Assembly (NCBI GenBank): GCA_021397835.1
Contig: JAJFZO010000394.1
Coordinates: 248,001-312,000, forward strand
DNA: 64,000 bases
Direction of reading: 5' to 3'
Source of the DNA: Moringa oleifera
Taxonomy: Eukaryota; Streptophyta; Magnoliopsida; Brassicales; Moringaceae
The notes below the pieces were generated by a model that saw nothing but the letters and a program-made list of their open reading frames with translations, did not search any database and was not told the origin of the DNA. The position numbers and the translations under genes are program-made. This document shows positions 27,301 through 38,150 of the stretch, in pieces (position 1 is the stretch's first letter; each line of letters opens with the position of its first letter).

Positions 27301-29405
27301 TAAGGCATGCCAGCCAAGCCAAGAGCGCCCCATGCAAGCACACTATAAGGCATTATACATGCTGTGGGTGTTGATTACATGGGTTAATAGGCCAAACCAT
27401 GGGCCCAAGCTATGCTGGGCTTGTAGGGTAGCCATGGGTAGCTATAGGTGCACTAGATAGGGTTGCATGCATGCATCCTTAGCCATCTAAATGTAATAGT
27501 GTACCAACATACTACCCACAATGCCTAATTGGAAACTTTTTATGAATTAACAGTCTTTGGAATGTTGAATTGCTCCAAATTTACTCAAATAAATCATGCC
27601 ATTCATTATGAGTTTAGCCCTTGACTCACAGGCTATTTTTCATGATTTTGTGAAATTTTGGTTAGATAAAATTCATGAAAGAAAATTAGATGCTAAGCAA
27701 ATTCTAAGATTTTTAATGTTTGTAGATGTGATTATTCTTTACACCTATACAAAACTTCTACTTAAAAGCTCCTTGTAAATAATTTTTAAAACCCATTATG
27801 ATGGCTTAAACACATTGATGTTTTCTCCCATCAGAAGTGAATTTTCATTTAAGACTCTTTAAAGTGAAGTAGCTCACCTGCTTAGTGGGCACTCATGAGC
27901 CATGCGTGCTCTCCCCTTACCCATCCACATAGGCAAGTGCTAGGTTTGAGAAACTTGTGAACATGGCATAGGTGGATTGCCTAGCGTGTTGCGGCATAGG
28001 GCATAGTAACCAAGCCAAGAGAGCCTTATGCAAGCCAACGGCTCATTGCTATGTCCTTTAATCGTGTGCCCAGTAAGTGTGTCCCGAGTGCTGCATAGCC
28101 TAGTCCAAGGGCATGGCAGGCTAGTTATGGGTATGCCCAGAAGCTATGGCATGAGTGCAATGCCCACTGTGCTGTAGCACAAGTTGCATTAGCCAAGGCA
28201 AGAGTGCCCCAAGCAAACAAGTTGCACACACGCTGTGAGGCATCGCACGTGGTGTGGGTGTTGACCACATGGGTTTGCTATGCTAGATCATGGCCCTCAA
28301 TGGCTGTAGGTGGACAAGACAAGATAGCATGCATGCACCTCGACCATCTGGTGGCAACGTTGCACCAACATGCTAAGTGCAATCCTTAATTGCGAAGTTT
28401 TGATTATTTGATTGCTTCAAAAATGACTCAAATGAATCATGCAATTTAATAGGGGTTTGGCCCTCACATTTGAGAGCTTTTGACTCACAAGCAATTTTCA
28501 TGATTTTTTGAATTTATGACTATGGAAAAAAAACATAAAAAAATTTCAATGCTAAAAGATTTTGAAATTTTTTATGTTGGTTGATTTGATTCTTCTGTGC
28601 ATTCATGCAATATTTTAGCTCAAAACTTTTTATAAATATTTATTTACTCCTCTTAGGATGGCTCAAACATATTAATGTTTCCTTCTAACGGAAGTGAATT
28701 TTCACAAAAGGGCCATGTGTGGTCACCTTACCTACCAATAAGGGTGGACACTAGGCGTGGGTAACCTAGTGCACATGGCATGGGAGCAAGGCCCAACGTG
28801 CTACGCCACATGGTGCATCAACCAAGCAAAGAAAGTGCCATGCGAGCCAACTCTTCATCATTACGTCCTTCGATCGTGTGTTTAGTAAGCATGTCATGAG
28901 CAACACGTTGACTGGTCCAAGGGCATGAAATGCTATCCATGACTATCCTTAGCTAACGTGACATTGGTACAAGGCTTAACGTGGTGTAGCATGAGGCATA
29001 CTAGCCAAGCCAAGAGTGCCCCAAGCAAGCAAGTCGTAAGCAAGCTGTAAGGCATTGCATGTGTTGTGGTTGTTGATTTCATGGGCTAATTGGGCTATAT
29101 CATGGCCCAAAGCTATACTTGACTTTGAGGGCAGCCATGAGTGGCTGTAGGTGCACTAGACGTGGCAACATCCATGGATCCTAGGCTATCTAGAGGCAAC
29201 TTTACACCATGTGTTAGTTCTAATGCCCAATTGTGAACTTTTTGTGAATTAATAGTCCTTTAATTGTCAAATTGCTCTAAAAATGACTCAAATATATCAT
29301 ACAATTGTTTAGGAGTCTGCTTCTCAAATTTGGGAGCACTACTACTCATGGGCTTTTTTCATGACTTTTTGAATTTTTGTCTATGTAAAATTCATAAAAA
29401 AATTA
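12340..29405 (+). repeat. Higher-order array of composite IGS repeat, about 0.83-0.96 kb unit
   Basis: The unit comprises about 2-2.5 copies of the 180-bp subrepeat. It then has a GTGTTGATTACATGGGCTAG / GACCATGGCCC.AAGCTATG segment and AGGCAGCATGCATGCACC. An AT-rich block follows, with TGAATTGCTC.AAAAATGACT, GAGTCTGCC.CTCAAATTTGG, AAAATTCATAAAAAAATT, TGATTATTCTCTACAT and TCAAACATATTGATGTTTCC. The marker GAATTTTCATTTAAGAC recurs near 12674, 15128, 15956, 16873, 17684, 18643, 19555, 20380, 21243, 22131, 23038, 23922, 24817, 25648, 26987, 27840 and 28697. Variants include a truncated copy at about 13400, a doubled marker block at 14193-14305, and a copy broken at a poly-T run (about 26408-26430). 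No gene is seen. The block is IGS-derived because one copy sits between 26S and 18S at about 36.5-37.0 kb. Confidence 0.85.
29403..29405. repeat. Target-site duplication (TTA), left
   Basis: TTA directly precedes the left CACTACAAGAAAA end. The same TTA follows the right end at 33180-33182. A 3-bp duplication is the hallmark of CACTA insertion. Confidence 0.85.
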
Positions 29406-29429
29406 CACTACAAGAAAACAAATCTTCTA

Positions 29430-29725
29430 TGACGGGCAATGCCCGTCATAAAAAGCTTTTTATGACGGTCAAAAAACTGTTATTGTAAGTGATGTCATAA
29501 AAACTTTATGACGGTCCAAAAGACCGTCATAAATTCTTGACGATTTTTGACCGTCATTAAAAAGCTGGAATATTAATGACGGTCTGCAATGGACCATCAT
29601 AAAAATTCATGACGGTCCACTGCAGACCGTCATAAAATATATTGATGATATCATAACGGTCTTTGTGACCGTCATTAAAAAATTTGGTACTTTTTATGAT
29701 GGTTTTTATGACCGTCATAAAAATG
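29430..29725. repeat. Left subterminal repeats of the CACTA element (GACGGTC motifs)
   Basis: About ten copies of a TATGACGGTC / GACCGTCATA motif, direct and inverted, often paired as short palindromes. Their position next to the terminal repeat fits transposase-binding subterminal repeats. Confidence 0.8.
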
Positions 29726-30545
29726 TTTCATGTTTTATTATATATGTTTTGTTAATTAATTACAAAAAAAAATTTATAATTTTGTAAATTAATTAATATT
29801 TATATTTTTTTTTCAATTGCAATCAAACAATACAAAAATGTCAAACAAAAAAATATATATGTTTATAACTACAACTATTATCATTTTACAAAACAAAATA
29901 ATATTAAGTATCAAAAATAAACAAAATGTCTACAAATTAAATTACATAATTATCATTCTCATTGCTCTGTTCTACCATTACATCAAAAAATACCCAGTTT
30001 ATTAGATGTGTCACTCCTGCAATAGTTATAGAAAAGATACATTATTATATAAGCTCTATTTACCACATAGTTAATTTACATATCAAAATAAATAAGCAAT
30101 TATAATAAAGCTTGAAAATCAAATATAATAAAAAATTGAGAGTGCATCTAGATGTCAAAAATATAACTCTTTGTAACCTATAAGGTATATATTAATCATA
30201 ATATGCAACTTTCTATTCTAATTCCCTACATGTAGGCATCAAAAGTGTAACTTCTTGTAATGCAACAGTAAGTGTGAAAATTAACTGATTATGGACATAT
30301 TTATTTCATATGCATGCTTGAATACTTTTCCTTGTTTTTTACTTTACCAACTGCTTAAAGATGACATTTATAGAATTCTCAACAGAATTGATTTATAACT
30401 TAATAGAATTAGTGGATGGCTCAATAAATAGAATGAGTGGAGCGTTCAATTAATATAATTAGTTCATCATACTTGAATTTAACCAAGATAAACAACACAC
30501 AATTAAAATATACTATTAATGAGCTAACAAGGATTACATACCTGG
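29726..30545. other. AT-rich non-coding interior of the CACTA element
   Basis: AT-rich sequence downstream of the mini-gene stop. The two small open frames in it are low-complexity and rich in Ile, Lys and Asn. Nothing else was recognised. It probably holds the 3' untranslated part of the minus-strand gene. Confidence 0.5.
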
Positions 30546-31162
30546 CTATGATAGTAACTGTTGTACATGCATAGCCCATTCATGACGTACTTCATCAATT
30601 TCTTCATTACTATATGTATCCTTACCATTGAACTTTAAGATTAAAACACAAAAGAAAGATAACATAATCAATTTGATATTATTTATAAGTATAAAATATT
30701 TAATATGTAAATAAGATAAGTAATTTGACCTTCTCACAAAGAATTTTTGGATCTTCAATTATTTCCTTCATAAATCTAAGTACAAAATAGCCACATTCTA
30801 CACCACCTCTTTGAATCGGTGCCTATACAAGTAGAAACATAATCATTAACACATATTATTTTTAATGTTATTAATAATAAAAAAAATAAACTCACTTGAA
30901 TCCGTCGCCATGTAATATTTGATCTAGAAGAACACTCTTCTCCATGCCAAATCCATCTTTTATACCTCTGATCAATCCCTTTACTAAACAAATGATACTT
31001 AACTTCTTCAACACTTAATAATGTCAAATTAGCACATGATTGACAAGGACATCTAATGAGTGTAGGATCTTCACAATGAGAAATGGCAAAAGCAAGAAAC
31101 TCATCCACTCAATCAGAAAACTCCTTGGACAATCTAGTCAAGTGCATCCAAGATTTATCCAT
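30546..31162 (-). pseudogene. CACTA mini-gene: transposase-associated domain joined to Ulp1-like protease C-terminus
   Basis: Exon 1 (31162-30896) starts MDKSWMHLTRLSKEFSD and continues with the transposase-associated domain: EFLAFAISH, RCPCQSCAN, KYHLFSKGIDQRYKRWIWHGEE. It ends at a clean GTGAGT donor. Exon 2 (30822-30730) reads APIQRGGVECGYFVLRFMKE, like the Gln..Cys-Gly active-site end of Ulp1/C48 proteases found in CACTA genes. Exon 3 (30632-30546) reads NEEIDEVRHEWAMHVQQLLS then stop. All three exons join in frame (267, 93 and 87 bp), about 148 codons. One in-frame TGA at 31111-31109 interrupts exon 1, so the full product needs readthrough or a later start. The middle of the parent gene, including the protease His and Asp region, is absent. 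Confidence 0.7.
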
Positions 31163-32630
31163 ATTTTATCCTATGATGACAAATAAAAAAAAAACACCCA
31201 CTTATTCTGCATGTTTATTATGTATGTAATACGTATCATGTAAAGTAATGTTATTGTAAAAATAAGATTAAAAAACAAGGTGCCCACTAGACTGAAGGCC
31301 TCAGGCAAAGCGAAGACTATTTCTTCGAAACACATGGTACATTAGTAGATTACTAAGAAATTACCAACCTGGAATGATGTTATCTGTGCAAAAAAGTAAT
31401 GGCTTCTATCTGAAGGGTTTTGACTTTTCTTTCGAGTCCTATTAATATGTAACAAGCTTTCCCTTCCTTCAAACGAGCAATTGACTATCACAACAATTAT
31501 CCTGCATAATGAACCATAGCATCTGTGAGAAAAAAAACCTTTATTACTAGCACAAAAAAATACTAAAAAAATTACACTTTAATTGAAATGTCGGAGTATC
31601 AATAAACTTTTTCTCTCAATGATTATTCTTTATTATTGATTTTTGTCAAGGATTCAATTCATGTACTAAATAGCAGTCCTATATTATGACACCCATATGC
31701 AGCAAAATGATAGAATATTGATGCTTTTGTCTTCCATATGGTGGGGTTAGTCAAGTGACAGCTCCTTTTCCAAGCTTACATGTGTGATGATTCTCCAAAA
31801 AGAGCAAACTTGGCTAGCCCGGTAGGATTCAATTATCAAACTAGGATTCAATTATCAACACATAAATATGGATGATAACTTTGAACAACACATTCCAAGA
31901 CATCTTAGATAAGAAAAAATTAAGTACTTGAATTGCCAGCCAACTAACATTTATAATCTAAAATTCTGGTCCAAGAATGAGCAAGCATGCTTTGACAACA
32001 AGCTTTCCTGCCGGGATGAGAACATGCAGCTTGTGAAGGCAGTACCTAAGGCTGTACATAGAGAGAAAGAAAAAGAGTTAATTTTTCTGTTAGGTTTTAA
32101 TTTTTCACAAATAGATGCACGGTACACACTTGGGTGTGGCTTTGTTATGCCAATAGGAGAAACTTGGCAGCCCCATCCATGGCTTATAGTTTCGGATCCC
32201 TTCATTTCTCACTTCATTTCTCACTTCATTTACTTATAATTTTCAGTATCACAAGGATAACAAACATGGGTATCATCCGAAAATGCATAATGCCAAGAGA
32301 AGAAAATTTTCGAACAAAACTAAGTAAGAAATTGGAAGAATCAACAAAAAAATTTCTCTCTCTAACAATATGAGATGAAGATTTGATAAGTTTTACATAC
32401 CATTTTTTTGCTTTAATGGTATCATCCGACTGTGCACGAAGTTTACTTCACAAAATTTCTTGAAGGAAGGAAGTTTTTCATCGATTATATGGTGTTGAAA
32501 GAGAGAAATCTCTGAAATTTTCGGGTATTTCGGGGGAGAATGAAGAACACCACGCCACTGCGTGAGTAAAGAGCTTTCTGGATATTTACAGAACATTCTG
32601 CGTACTATTTAATCCTTATTACTGTCAAGG
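31163..32630. other. Interior of the CACTA element upstream of its gene, nothing recognised
   Basis: Mixed-composition DNA lying 5' of the minus-strand gene, where its promoter should be. Overlapping open frames on both strands at about 31930-32240 show no domain I recognise. A short direct repeat, TAGGATTCAATTATCAA, occurs twice near 31821-31858, and CATTTCTCACTT repeats near 32203-32228. Confidence 0.4.
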
Positions 32631-32636
32631 TCATTA

Positions 32637-32985
32637 CGTTATCGTGCGGTTGACCAAGTGGTAAAGTCTCGTAACATTGATTGAGGGAGCCTGGGTTCGA
32701 GTCCGCCTGCAGGCGTCATTCTCAAAATAATTAAAAAATATCTTTTACTAAAAAAACAACAAAGCGGGTCAAAATCGAAGGGTGGAGCAAATGGTTGTAA
32801 GCCCGAAAAAAGGTTCAGTATGGCTCGGGTTTGAGTCTGCTTGTTGGCATTTTCAATCAAGTATTTAAATTAAATATTAATCTATCTAAAATATGACACA
32901 TGTTTTGCTTTGGTTAGATGGCAATGACATTTATCAATTTTTTCAAGAGAGATCAGGTTCGAGTCTTCATCACGAACATTTTTTT
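32637..32985 (+). repeat. Three degenerate tRNA-like (A-box/B-box) segments
   Basis: GACCAAGTGGTAAAG followed about 40 bp later by GGGTTCGAGTCC (about 32650-32703) resembles the internal RNA polymerase III promoter of a tRNA. Similar B-box-like motifs recur as GGGTTTGAGTCTGC (about 32827) and AGGTTCGAGTCTTC (about 32955). Spacing between the B-boxes is about 125-130 bp. No cloverleaf with a paired acceptor stem could be drawn, so these are not called tRNA genes. They may be scraps of a tRNA-derived SINE. Confidence 0.4.
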
Positions 32986-32999
32986 TATTATAAATTTTT

Positions 33000-33145
33000 T
33001 ATGACAGTCCCTCAGAACCGTCATGTATACTATGTTTTTTATGACGGTCTCTCAGAACCGTCATGTATATTATGTTTTTTATGACAGTCTTTTCAGACCG
33101 TTATGTATTTAATTTTTTAATGACGTTCATAAAAGACCGTCATAA
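33000..33145. repeat. Right subterminal repeats of the CACTA element
   Basis: Several copies of TTTTTTATGACGGTCT.TCAGA.CCGTCATG in tandem, with an about 45-bp unit repeated three times (33000-33105). They carry the same GACGGTC motif as the left end. Confidence 0.75.
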
Positions 33146-33179
33146 AATACCGTCATTAAAAATAGTTTTTCTTGTAGTG

Positions 33180-33667
33180 TTAAATGCTTAAAAAATTCTA
33201 AAATTTTTTTTATTGGTAGATCTGATTATTCTCTGCATCGATACTAAATTTTAGCTCAGAACTTCTTTTAAATAATTTTTAAGACCCATTACGATGGTTT
33301 AGAAATATTGATGTTTTCTTCTGCTATAAATGAATTTTCATTTAAAAATCTTTAAAGGGGAAGAGGTCACCTGCTTGGTGAGTACTCACGGGCCGTGCGT
33401 GCTCCCCATTGCCTACCCATGCATGGCATGGGCGCAAGGCCAAGCATGTTGTGGCATGCCAGCCCAAGCATGTTGTGGCATGCTAGCAAAGCCAATAGAG
33501 CCCCATGCGATGCAGCCTCTCTTTGCTACATCCTTCGATCATGTGATAGGGAGTGTGCTATGAGTGTCACGCCACCTTGTTTAAAGGCACGAGAGGCTTG
33601 CCATACCTACCTTTAACATGCACGGCATGAGTGCAAGGCTTAGAACTCCCTATGTAAGTAAGTCATA
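33180..33667 (+). repeat. Composite IGS repeat, right part of the unit split by the CACTA element
   Basis: TTA (33180-33182) is the right target duplication. The AT-rich block then resumes with TGATTATTCTCTGCATC and GAATTTTCATTTAAA, and leads into 180-bp subrepeat sequence. An about 30-bp tandem duplication around CAAGCATGTTGTGGCATGC lies at about 33442-33492. The unit ends abruptly at about 33667, where 26S sequence begins. Confidence 0.8.
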
Positions 33668-35421
33668 AAAGGGGAAAGGCTCCATTTGAATGGCACTTAT
33701 GCATGGGTTTGTCGATCCTAAGAGACAGGGGGAGCCTGTTAGGTAGCACCTCGGCGAGATCTTTAGAAATGGATATAGTCAAAACTCTAAAACTAGGACA
33801 TGGCGACTGACAGTAGTATTAGGGAGTTTAATGATGTCAACGAGGGCCTGGGGAGGAGTTATCTTTTCTATTTAAAAACCTGCCTACCTTAGAAATGGCT
33901 TAGCTAGAGGTAAGATCTAGTGGCAAGAAAAGCATTGCACGTTGCATGGTGTCCGATGCGCCCTCGATGGCCATTAAAAATTTAGAGCACCAAGTGCCTC
34001 CCATGTAAGATCATTCTCATAAGTGCGCCAAATCTCCAAAGTGAATAGCCTCTGGTCAATGGAATGATGTAGGCATAGGAGGTCCACAAAATGGTTCCAT
34101 AATCTCGAGAAAAGGATTGGCTATAAGGGTAAGGTGAAGGGTCGGGCATGAGGATCCCTGTCATGAACCCATCGACTATCAGTGGACTACTCAAGTTATT
34201 TTTATGGCTCGTTGCAACTGTTTAATTAAAACATAGCAGTGCGATGGTGCTTTTGAATGCTCACTCATTATGAGTTATGCGTAATGCTCCAAATGTGAAA
34301 GTGAAGAAATTTAACCAAATGTAGGTAAAAGGTGGTATTAACTATGCCTGTTAAGGTAGCCAAATGCATCGTCATCTTATTAGTGACTTGCATGAATGGA
34401 TTAATGAGTTTCTACTATCTCTGTCTACTATCCAACAAAACCATAGCCAAAGGAATAGGCTTGCTAGAATCAGTGGGAAAAAAATAGCCTGTTAAGCTTG
34501 ACTCTAGTTAGACTTTATGAAATGACTTGAGATATGTAGGACAATTAGGAGCCAAAAATGATGAAAGTGAAATACCACTACTTTTTAAAGTTATCTTACT
34601 TATTTCATGAATTAGAGGTGGGGCAAAAGACATTGTCCGGTTGGGAGATTGGCTGGGTGGGACATCTGTTAAAAGATAATGCACGTGTCGCAAGATGAGC
34701 TCAACGAGAAAAGAAATCTTGTGTGGAACAAAAGGGTAGAAGCTTATTTGATTCTGATTTCTAGTTACGAACTATGAAAGCATGGCCTGTCTATCCTTTA
34801 GACCAATGAAATTTGAAGCTAGAGGTGTGAGAAAAGTTACTACAAGGATCACAAGCTTGTGGTAACCAAGCGTTCACAACGACATTGCTTTTCGATCCTT
34901 CGATGTCGACTCTTCTTATTATTGTGAAGCAGAATTCACGAAGTGTTCGATTGTTCACTCACCAATAAAGGACATGAGTCAAGTTTAGACTATTGTTTGA
35001 CAGGTTAGTTTACCCTTACTCATGCCCACGTTGTGATAGTAATTCAACCTTGTATGAGAGGAACCGTTGATTCGCATAATTGGTCATCGTGCTTGGTTGA
35101 AAAGCTGGTGGCGCGAAGCTACCATGTGTTAGATTATGATTGAATGACTCTACGTCAAAATCTGAGCTAGAAGCGATGCATGCACTTGTAGCTCATTTGT
35201 CAACCTATAGTGGGGGCTAGCCTCTCGGGCCCCAAAGGCACGTGTCGACCAAGACTGTGTTATTGAAGAGTCTTGCAACCTATGTTAGAGTATGATTCTC
35301 GCTCATTGTTGAATCAAATCCTTTACAAATGACTTAAATACATGACAAGGTATTTTGAGTGGCAGAGTGGCCTCGCAACCATAATCCATTAAGATTCAGC
35401 CCTTTGTTACTCTGATTCATC
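33668..35421 (+). pseudogene. 26S rRNA pseudogene, 5'-truncated
   Basis: This corresponds to 26S from about nucleotide 1,500 to the 3' end. It begins at GGGGAAAGGCTCCAT, passes GTCGATCCTAAGAGACAGGG (about 33710-33729) and TGAAGCAGAATTCACGAAGTG (about 34924), and ends near 35421. It lacks about 90 bp at about 34235 relative to the copy ending at 43789. Its left edge is fused directly to an IGS 180-bp subrepeat instead of the 5' half of 26S. Many substitutions in otherwise invariant segments show it is dead. Confidence 0.9.
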
Positions 35422-36640
35422 CCTCCTCTTAACCCAACTATAATTATCCCTTTGTTTTCAACAATTGATGCCACGAGGTCTGAAATTATCACTTAAAATA
35501 AACACCCTCATAAAAGCGGCAAGCCTTTCAGGATTGTAAAGGATAAGAATCATAAGGGAAAACACTTGGAAAAATATCTAGTAGGCTTGGGGAACCAATT
35601 ATTACTCCGAACAAAATATTAGAAATTTATCCATCATTGCAATGTTGCTCGAGTGTGTGTCCAGCAAGCCTGCCATAAATGTAACATCTAAAGGCATGGG
35701 AGACAAGCCGCCACTGCCTTTAGTAGGAATGGAGTAAGTGCGAGGCCCAGCTTGTGACCATAGCGGTTGACCTAGCTAAGCCAGGGCCACTCTATGCGAG
35801 CCAGCACCTTATCGCTACGTGCCTTTATCATGTGCCCAATGAGCGGGCTAGGAGCATCGTGTCACATAGTCTAAGGGTACAGGAGGCAAGCCACAACTAC
35901 CCCCAATAAGCGTGGCATAGCGGCAAGGCCCAATAGGCTGTAGCACAAGGCAAGCTAGCAACCCAACACCACCCTATGTAAGCTAGCCTTTCATTGCTGC
36001 ATCCACAGATTTCATGCCCAATGATCATACCAGATATGCCACAACACCCGGTCTAAGGGCATGGGAGGTAAGCCACAGTTATTGCCGGTAGGCATGAGAC
36101 AGGCACAATACCCGTGTGCTGCGACACAAGGGGCATCGGCCAAGTTAAGAGCGCTTCACATGAGCCAATACCTAGTCGTATGTCCTTAAATTATGTGCCC
36201 AATGAGCATGCCATGAGCATTGCATTAGTTGGTCCAAGGATGTGAGAAGGTACCAATAGTTGCCTCTAGTAGGTATGACATGGGTGCAAGGCCCAGCCGA
36301 TATGAAAATGCCTTATATGAGCTAAGCCATCGTCTCTACGTCCATTGATCGAGTGCTCGATAAGCATGCCATGAGCGTCATGTTACCTGGTCCATGGGCA
36401 TAAAAAGTAAGCCTTGGCATGGGCACAAGGCCTAACGTGTTATGGTATAAGGCGCGCCAGCCAAGCCAAGAGCACCTCACGTAAGTAAGTCGTATGCATG
36501 CTTTGTGGTGTCGTATAAGTTGTAGGTGTTGGTTACATGGGCAAGCTGGGCTAGACCATGGCCCTAAACTATGGCTAAACCTTTAGGACAGCCATGGGTG
36601 GTTGCTGGTATACTGGAGAAGGCCGCATACATGCACCTTG
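35422..36640 (+). repeat. IGS: post-26S spacer plus about 5 copies of the 180-bp subrepeat
   Basis: The about 200-bp unique spacer (35422-35640) is followed by about five 180-bp subrepeats. This stretch, with the AT-rich block and ETS that follow, preserves the normal spacer order between a 26S end and an 18S start and shows the repeats to be IGS. Confidence 0.85.
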
Positions 36641-37036
36641 GGCCATGTAGAGGCAATGCCGCACCAACGTGCTAGCTACAATGTCTAGTTATGAACTTTT
36701 TATTAATTGATGGTCTTTTGATTATTGAATTGCTCTAGGAATGATTCACATAAATCATGCAATCAATTAGGAGTCTGCCCCTCAAATATGGAATCATTTT
36801 GAAATTTTTTGTGTTGGTAAATCTGATTATTTGCTACATCTGTATAAAATTTTAGCTCAAATCTCCTTGTAAATAATTTTTTAGACCCATTATGATGGCT
36901 CAAATATAGTGATGTTTCCTTTTACTGAAAATGAATTATCATTTAAGACTCTTTGAGAGGGTGGAGCTCACCTGCTTGGTAGACACTCATGGTTCATATG
37001 TGCTTCCCTTTACGCACCCACATAAGCAAGCATTAG
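36641..37036 (+). repeat. IGS AT-rich block (single, shortened copy)
   Basis: One copy of the AT-rich part of the composite repeat, with TTTTGATTATTGAATTGCTC and TTTAGACCCATTATGATGGC. It is shortened by about 100 bp at about 36793, where the central TTCATAAAAA segment is missing. In this intergenic context the block is present once. In the 12-33 kb array it is present about 20 times. Confidence 0.8.
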
Positions 37037-38150
37037 AAGTGGGGAACCTAGTGCACATGACATGGGTTTGGCAACTTCACGCCTTGCTTATGCAGTTGGT
37101 GGTATATGGTCGACGGCCACCACCACTTAGGCCATACGTGACTAATGATGACCACTGATGACGATGGGCATATTTAATCAATAGAACACGAAGTGGGCAA
37201 AAATATGAGAAATGAAATGAGCTAAATTGTAGATAACAGAACGAGCTAAATTATGGGATAATCAGCAAAGATGTGGCCATACAAGCTCAGCGGTGTAGGC
37301 AGCAAACTTAACGATGATGCATGCAATACGAGGGCCTACCTGCTTGTGGATTTTTTAACATGATAAATGCTTTGCTGCAAGCCCTTGAGGCGGTGGACAC
37401 AAGGGTTAATCCCAACGCTCAGGCATGTTGTATCGAACTCTTTACCTAGCATGATTGATGACATGATTGATGATCGTTAACATCAGGCTAACCACACACT
37501 CAACTTGGGCATGATGCGACACTACTACTCCCAAGGCCTCATCAATTACCCTTGCTATTGAAACTCATCCCTCACCATTAAAACTTTTTGCACTGAGTGG
37601 TCCAATGGCACTCGATAGCATGTTTGATTAATGGGCCCTTCCTTTTTCAGCTTGTACCTTATTTGGTGCTGTTGTTGCCCCATTTGTACATGCAACTTGT
37701 GAATGGTGATCTTTTCATGCATGTTGGCAGGCTCTATGCTCCCGCATTAGACTATTGGCTAGCATGTCACTTTAACTTGACCTTGAGCCCTTTGATGGCA
37801 TCCGTGGGTGACCTTGGGACCCCCTGTCATGTTCCTTCATAAATGAAATTTGATGATTTGAATTGGTTATCTTCTCACCATGTTTCTCATAGGCCTAGGC
37901 GAAAACCTCACCTAAGCCTCATGTTCCAAGCACGACTTGCTTTGGCATGCAGCTGCTTTGGTGCATGGGCACTCATTTTTCCTTACAGTGCAAAAAGTAT
38001 TGTCATAGGAGTGGTCTTGGCCTCCACCTATCTAAATGAAAGGATTTATCCCTTGACATATCGATTTTCAATGATGATGACGATAGCTTTGGCCTTAGTG
38101 AGCCTTGTAGCACACTCTAGTCCTTATTAGTGCAACATCTTAAAGGATGC
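37037..38150 (+). other. rDNA promoter side / external transcribed spacer (ETS)
   Basis: Sequence between the IGS repeats and the 18S start. It holds about one copy of the 290-bp ETS repeat (about 37297-37590; GATGATGCATGCAATACGAG, then CCCTTGAGGCGGTGGACA). A unique part follows (GCTTTTTGCACT-like, GGTGATCTTTTCATGC, CCTAAGCCTCATGTTCCAAG). The same order is seen at 62.4-64.0 kb, and its last part recurs at 49.3-49.6 kb. No clear plant RNA polymerase I promoter motif was found; decay may have erased it. The two adjacent open frames at 37597-38130 are spacer, not genes. Confidence 0.75.

Larger units (their letters stand above)
29406..33179 (-). mobile_element. Complete CACTA (En/Spm) transposon, 3,774 bp, non-autonomous
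   Basis: Both ends carry the inverted repeat CACTACAAGAAAA (29406-29418 and 33167-33179), flanked by TTA on each side. Subterminal regions (about 29430-29725 and 33000-33145) contain many copies of TATGACGGTC and GACCGTCATA in both orientations, the expected transposase-binding sites. The only recognisable coding part is a minus-strand three-exon gene (31162-30546) with a transposase-associated domain and a Ulp1-like end. The TNP2 catalytic region is missing, so the element could move only with help in trans. Flanks rejoin perfectly as one composite IGS repeat (AAAATTCATAAAAAAATTA then AATGCTTAAAAAATTC), so the insertion followed repeat amplification. This is the best-preserved mobile element in the window. 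Confidence 0.93.

Noticed and set aside
31928..32239. 103-codon open frame in the CACTA element
   Set aside because: Overlaps an open frame on the other strand, lacks any motif of CACTA proteins and sits where the promoter of the minus-strand gene should be.
32645..32720. A functional tRNA gene
   Set aside because: Has A- and B-box-like motifs but no paired acceptor stem or plausible anticodon arm.
37597..38130. Two consecutive open frames upstream of 18S
   Set aside because: The same DNA recurs in the ETS at 49317-49577 and 63800-64000, where the frames are not kept, so this is transcribed spacer.
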